From NCBI GenBank assembly GCA_016649925.1, contig JAENWO010000169.1, forward strand, positions 1 to 5,950: a stretch of 5,950 bases of DNA, in the 5' to 3' direction. A program made the translations under genes and the position numbers. Positions 4,521-5,950 of this stretch are shown here, in pieces; within the stretch, counting starts at the first letter, position 1; every line of letters begins with the position of its first letter. The notes below the pieces were generated by a model that ran no database searches, had not been told where the DNA came from, and saw only the letters and a program-made list of their open reading frames with translations. The stretch comes from Actinomycetales bacterium. GTDB taxonomy: Bacteria > Actinomycetota > Actinomycetes > Actinomycetales > Beutenbergiaceae.

Positions 4521-5897
4521 TCACTTCTTCCCGGCGTATTCCGAGACCAGCGGGAGCCCGGCGTCGGCCGCGTGGTCGTCGAACGAGTCGTCGACCGCGA
4601 TCACGCGGTGACCGTTGGCGGTGAGGAAGGAGGCGGCGATCGACGCGCGGTAGCCAGCGGCGCAGTGGATCCAGACCTCGTCGGCCGGTACGTCGCCCAG
4701 TCGCTCGAGGAGGGCGTGCAGCGGGATGTGGATGGCACCGTCGATGTGGGCGTCTCGCCATTCGCTCAGCCGCCGGACGTCGAGGATGGCGACGCGGCGG
4801 TGGTGGCGGACCTGGGAGAGGTCGGCGAACGTGGCGCGCTCGAAGTGCCCCACCGGGCCGTCGCTCCAGTCTCGGGGCGAACCGGTCGCCGCGGCCGCCG
4901 GGGAGTCGATGCCGATACGCACCAGCTCACGCTGGGCGTCCGCGACCTGCTCCTGGCTCTCTCCGAGCAGTGTGACCGGGGTGCCCCACGGGATGAGCCA
5001 ACCCAGGTAGGTCGCGAACTGGCCGTCGAGGCCGAAGTTGAAGGTCCCAGGGACATGACCCGCGGCGAAGGCGGTGCGGGTGCGCAGGTCGACGAGCCAC
5101 TCCCCTGCCTCCAGACGACGGCGCAGCTCGGCCTTGTCGGCCTGCCGCGGCGTGCTGAGGTCCGCCTCGGCCGGTCCGTCCGAGTTCGCCGGTCCCATGT
5201 GGACGTAGTACGCCGGGTACGCGTCGAGTCCGGCGACGATCTCAGCGACGTAGTCCTCCTCGTCCTTGCTGAGGGCGGGGTTGCTGAGTCGCTCCTGCCC
5301 GATGGTGGAGCCGGTGGCGTCCGACGTCGTGGCGGTAGCCGAACAGAAGCTCCCGAAGCCGTGGGTGGGCATGACCAGGGTGTCGTCGGCCAACTCCTGG
5401 GCGAGCCTGCGGGCCGAGGCAAACTGGTGGTGGGCGAGCTCATGGGTGTGTTCGGGGCCGAGCAGGTCGGGGCGTCCCGTGGAGCCGAACAGCAGGGAAC
5501 CACCCGAGAAGACCGCGGGGTTCGCACCCTCGAGCACGTAGGACAGGTGCGTGAAGGTGTGGCCCGGGGTGTGCACCACGCGCACCCGCAGCTCGGGGCT
5601 GACCTGGATGACGTCGCCGTCACGGACCGGGACGCGGTCGAAGGAGACCTCGTCGTCGGCGTTCACGAGATACTTCGCGCCGGTCTCCTGGGCCAGCGCG
5701 TAGCCACCGGTGATGTAGTCGTTGTGGATGTGCGTCTCGAAGACGTGGGTGATCCGCACGCCGGCGTCCGCCGCCGCGGCGAGCATCCGGTCGATGTCAC
5801 GCTGGGGGTCGACGACGAAGGCGACCTGCCCGTCATGGACGAGATAGCTGCGGTCGCCGAGGGACGGGGTCTCGATGGGGACGATCGTGGTGACCAT
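4521..5897 (-). CDS. MBL-fold persulfide dioxygenase-like / double rhodanese fusion (CstB-like)
   Basis: A 458-aa cytoplasmic protein with three domains. Residues 1-245 form a metallo-beta-lactamase fold like ETHE1/persulfide dioxygenase: THIHND (H56, H58, D60), HTPGHT (H109, H113), GRPDLLG (141-147) and PTHGFGS (H179). Residues about 250-335 form a rhodanese-like domain (DLRTRTAFAAGHVPGTFNFG) whose active loop, LLGESQEQ, has no Cys, so it is probably structural. Residues about 355-455 form a second rhodanese with DVRRLSEWRDAHIDGAIHIP and the active loop HCAAGYRAS, catalytic C412. The order and size match CstB-type enzymes, which oxidise low-molecular-weight persulfide and yield sulfite or thiosulfate. 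In ETHE1 a metal-binding Asp follows Gly in TGDTL; here the segment is SGGSLL (131-136), so that ligand is missing or replaced. ATG at 5897 has AAAGGA 9 nt upstream. Glyoxalase II-like hydrolase activity is the alternative for the first domain. Confidence 0.9.
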   Translation of the reverse strand: MVTTIVPIETPSLGDRSYLVHDGQVAFVVDPQRDIDRMLAAAADAGVRITHVFETHIHNDYITGGYALAQETGAKYLVNADDEVSFDRVPVRDGDVIQVSPELRVRVVHTPGHTFTHLSYVLEGANPAVFSGGSLLFGSTGRPDLLGPEHTHELAHHQFASARRLAQELADDTLVMPTHGFGSFCSATATTSDATGSTIGQERLSNPALSKDEEDYVAEIVAGLDAYPAYYVHMGPANSDGPAEADLSTPRQADKAELRRRLEAGEWLVDLRTRTAFAAGHVPGTFNFGLDGQFATYLGWLIPWGTPVTLLGESQEQVADAQRELVRIGIDSPAAAATGSPRDWSDGPVGHFERATFADLSQVRHHRRVAILDVRRLSEWRDAHIDGAIHIPLHALLERLGDVPADEVWIHCAAGYRASIAASFLTANGHRVIAVDDSFDDHAADAGLPLVSEYAGKK

Positions 5898-5950
5898 GTG
5901 GCGGGGTCCTTTCGGGGTCGGGGGCGAAGGGGTCAGGGTCCGGGGCGGAG
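5898..5950 (-). promoter_or_regulatory. Leader of the sulfur operon (partial)
   Basis: Only 53 bases upstream of the fusion gene are visible. On the minus strand they contain AAAGGA, a fair ribosome binding site 9 nt from the ATG, preceded by pyrimidine- and GC-rich DNA with direct GACCC/GACCCC motifs. No -10 or -35 is seen, so the promoter, or a preceding gene such as a CsoR/CstR-type regulator, would lie beyond the edge. Confidence 0.4.

Noticed and set aside
4766..5623. Alternative minus-strand 285-codon frame inside the persulfide dioxygenase gene
   Set aside because: It is a shadow frame rich in Ser, Arg, Thr and Pro, inside a gene with clear motifs in another frame.
1..5950. tRNA or rRNA genes, CRISPR arrays, insertion sequences, phage or toxin-antitoxin modules
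   Set aside because: No cloverleaf with a conserved T-arm, no spaced direct repeats, no transposase motif and no terminal inverted repeats were found on reading.

Overview
The window is very GC-rich, with strong third-position G/C bias and GTG starts. Its gene content (metF-metE, a metallo-beta-lactamase/rhodanese fusion, a TauE/SafE permease) fits a high-GC actinobacterium, most likely of the Micrococcales (Cellulomonas-like) type. The taxon is inferred from composition and protein flavour only.

Left block (1-2830, minus strand): a methionine-synthesis operon read leftwards. It starts with a -10-like hexamer near 2824-2829 and a SAM-sensing riboswitch of the SAM-I/SAM-IV superfamily (2718-2814). 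Then come metF (methylenetetrahydrofolate reductase, 1689-2675) and metE (cobalamin-independent methionine synthase, from 1696, running off the left edge). MetF makes the 5-methyl-THF whose methyl group MetE transfers to homocysteine. The genes overlap by 8 bp, so their translation is probably coupled, and SAM, the downstream metabolite, is read by the leader RNA.

Middle block (2830-3655): a divergent control region with two perfect inverted repeats (2867-2885, 2920-2942). A 64-residue plus-strand gene of unknown function (2983-3177) follows, with a good ribosome binding site. Next is about 480 bp without an intact gene. It holds a GC-rich palindrome with a 14-bp tandem repeat, a roughly 22-codon relic of a glutathione peroxidase, and a frameshifted, truncated N-terminus of a Gfo/Idh/MocA-type oxidoreductase. 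This stretch looks like a decayed gene-insertion zone.

Right block (3656-5897, minus strand): a reactive-sulfur operon. The first gene encodes a 458-aa protein with an MBL persulfide-dioxygenase-like domain, a Cys-less rhodanese domain and an active-looking rhodanese domain (CstB-like architecture). The second, 43 bp downstream, encodes a TauE/SafE anion permease. Together they are expected to oxidise persulfide sulfur to sulfite or thiosulfate and export the product. The upstream end of this operon lies beyond the right edge.

The points most worth following up are the leader RNA, which combines a SAM-I-type kink-turn with an apparent lack of P4, and the gene relics in the middle. No wholly new system is evident.
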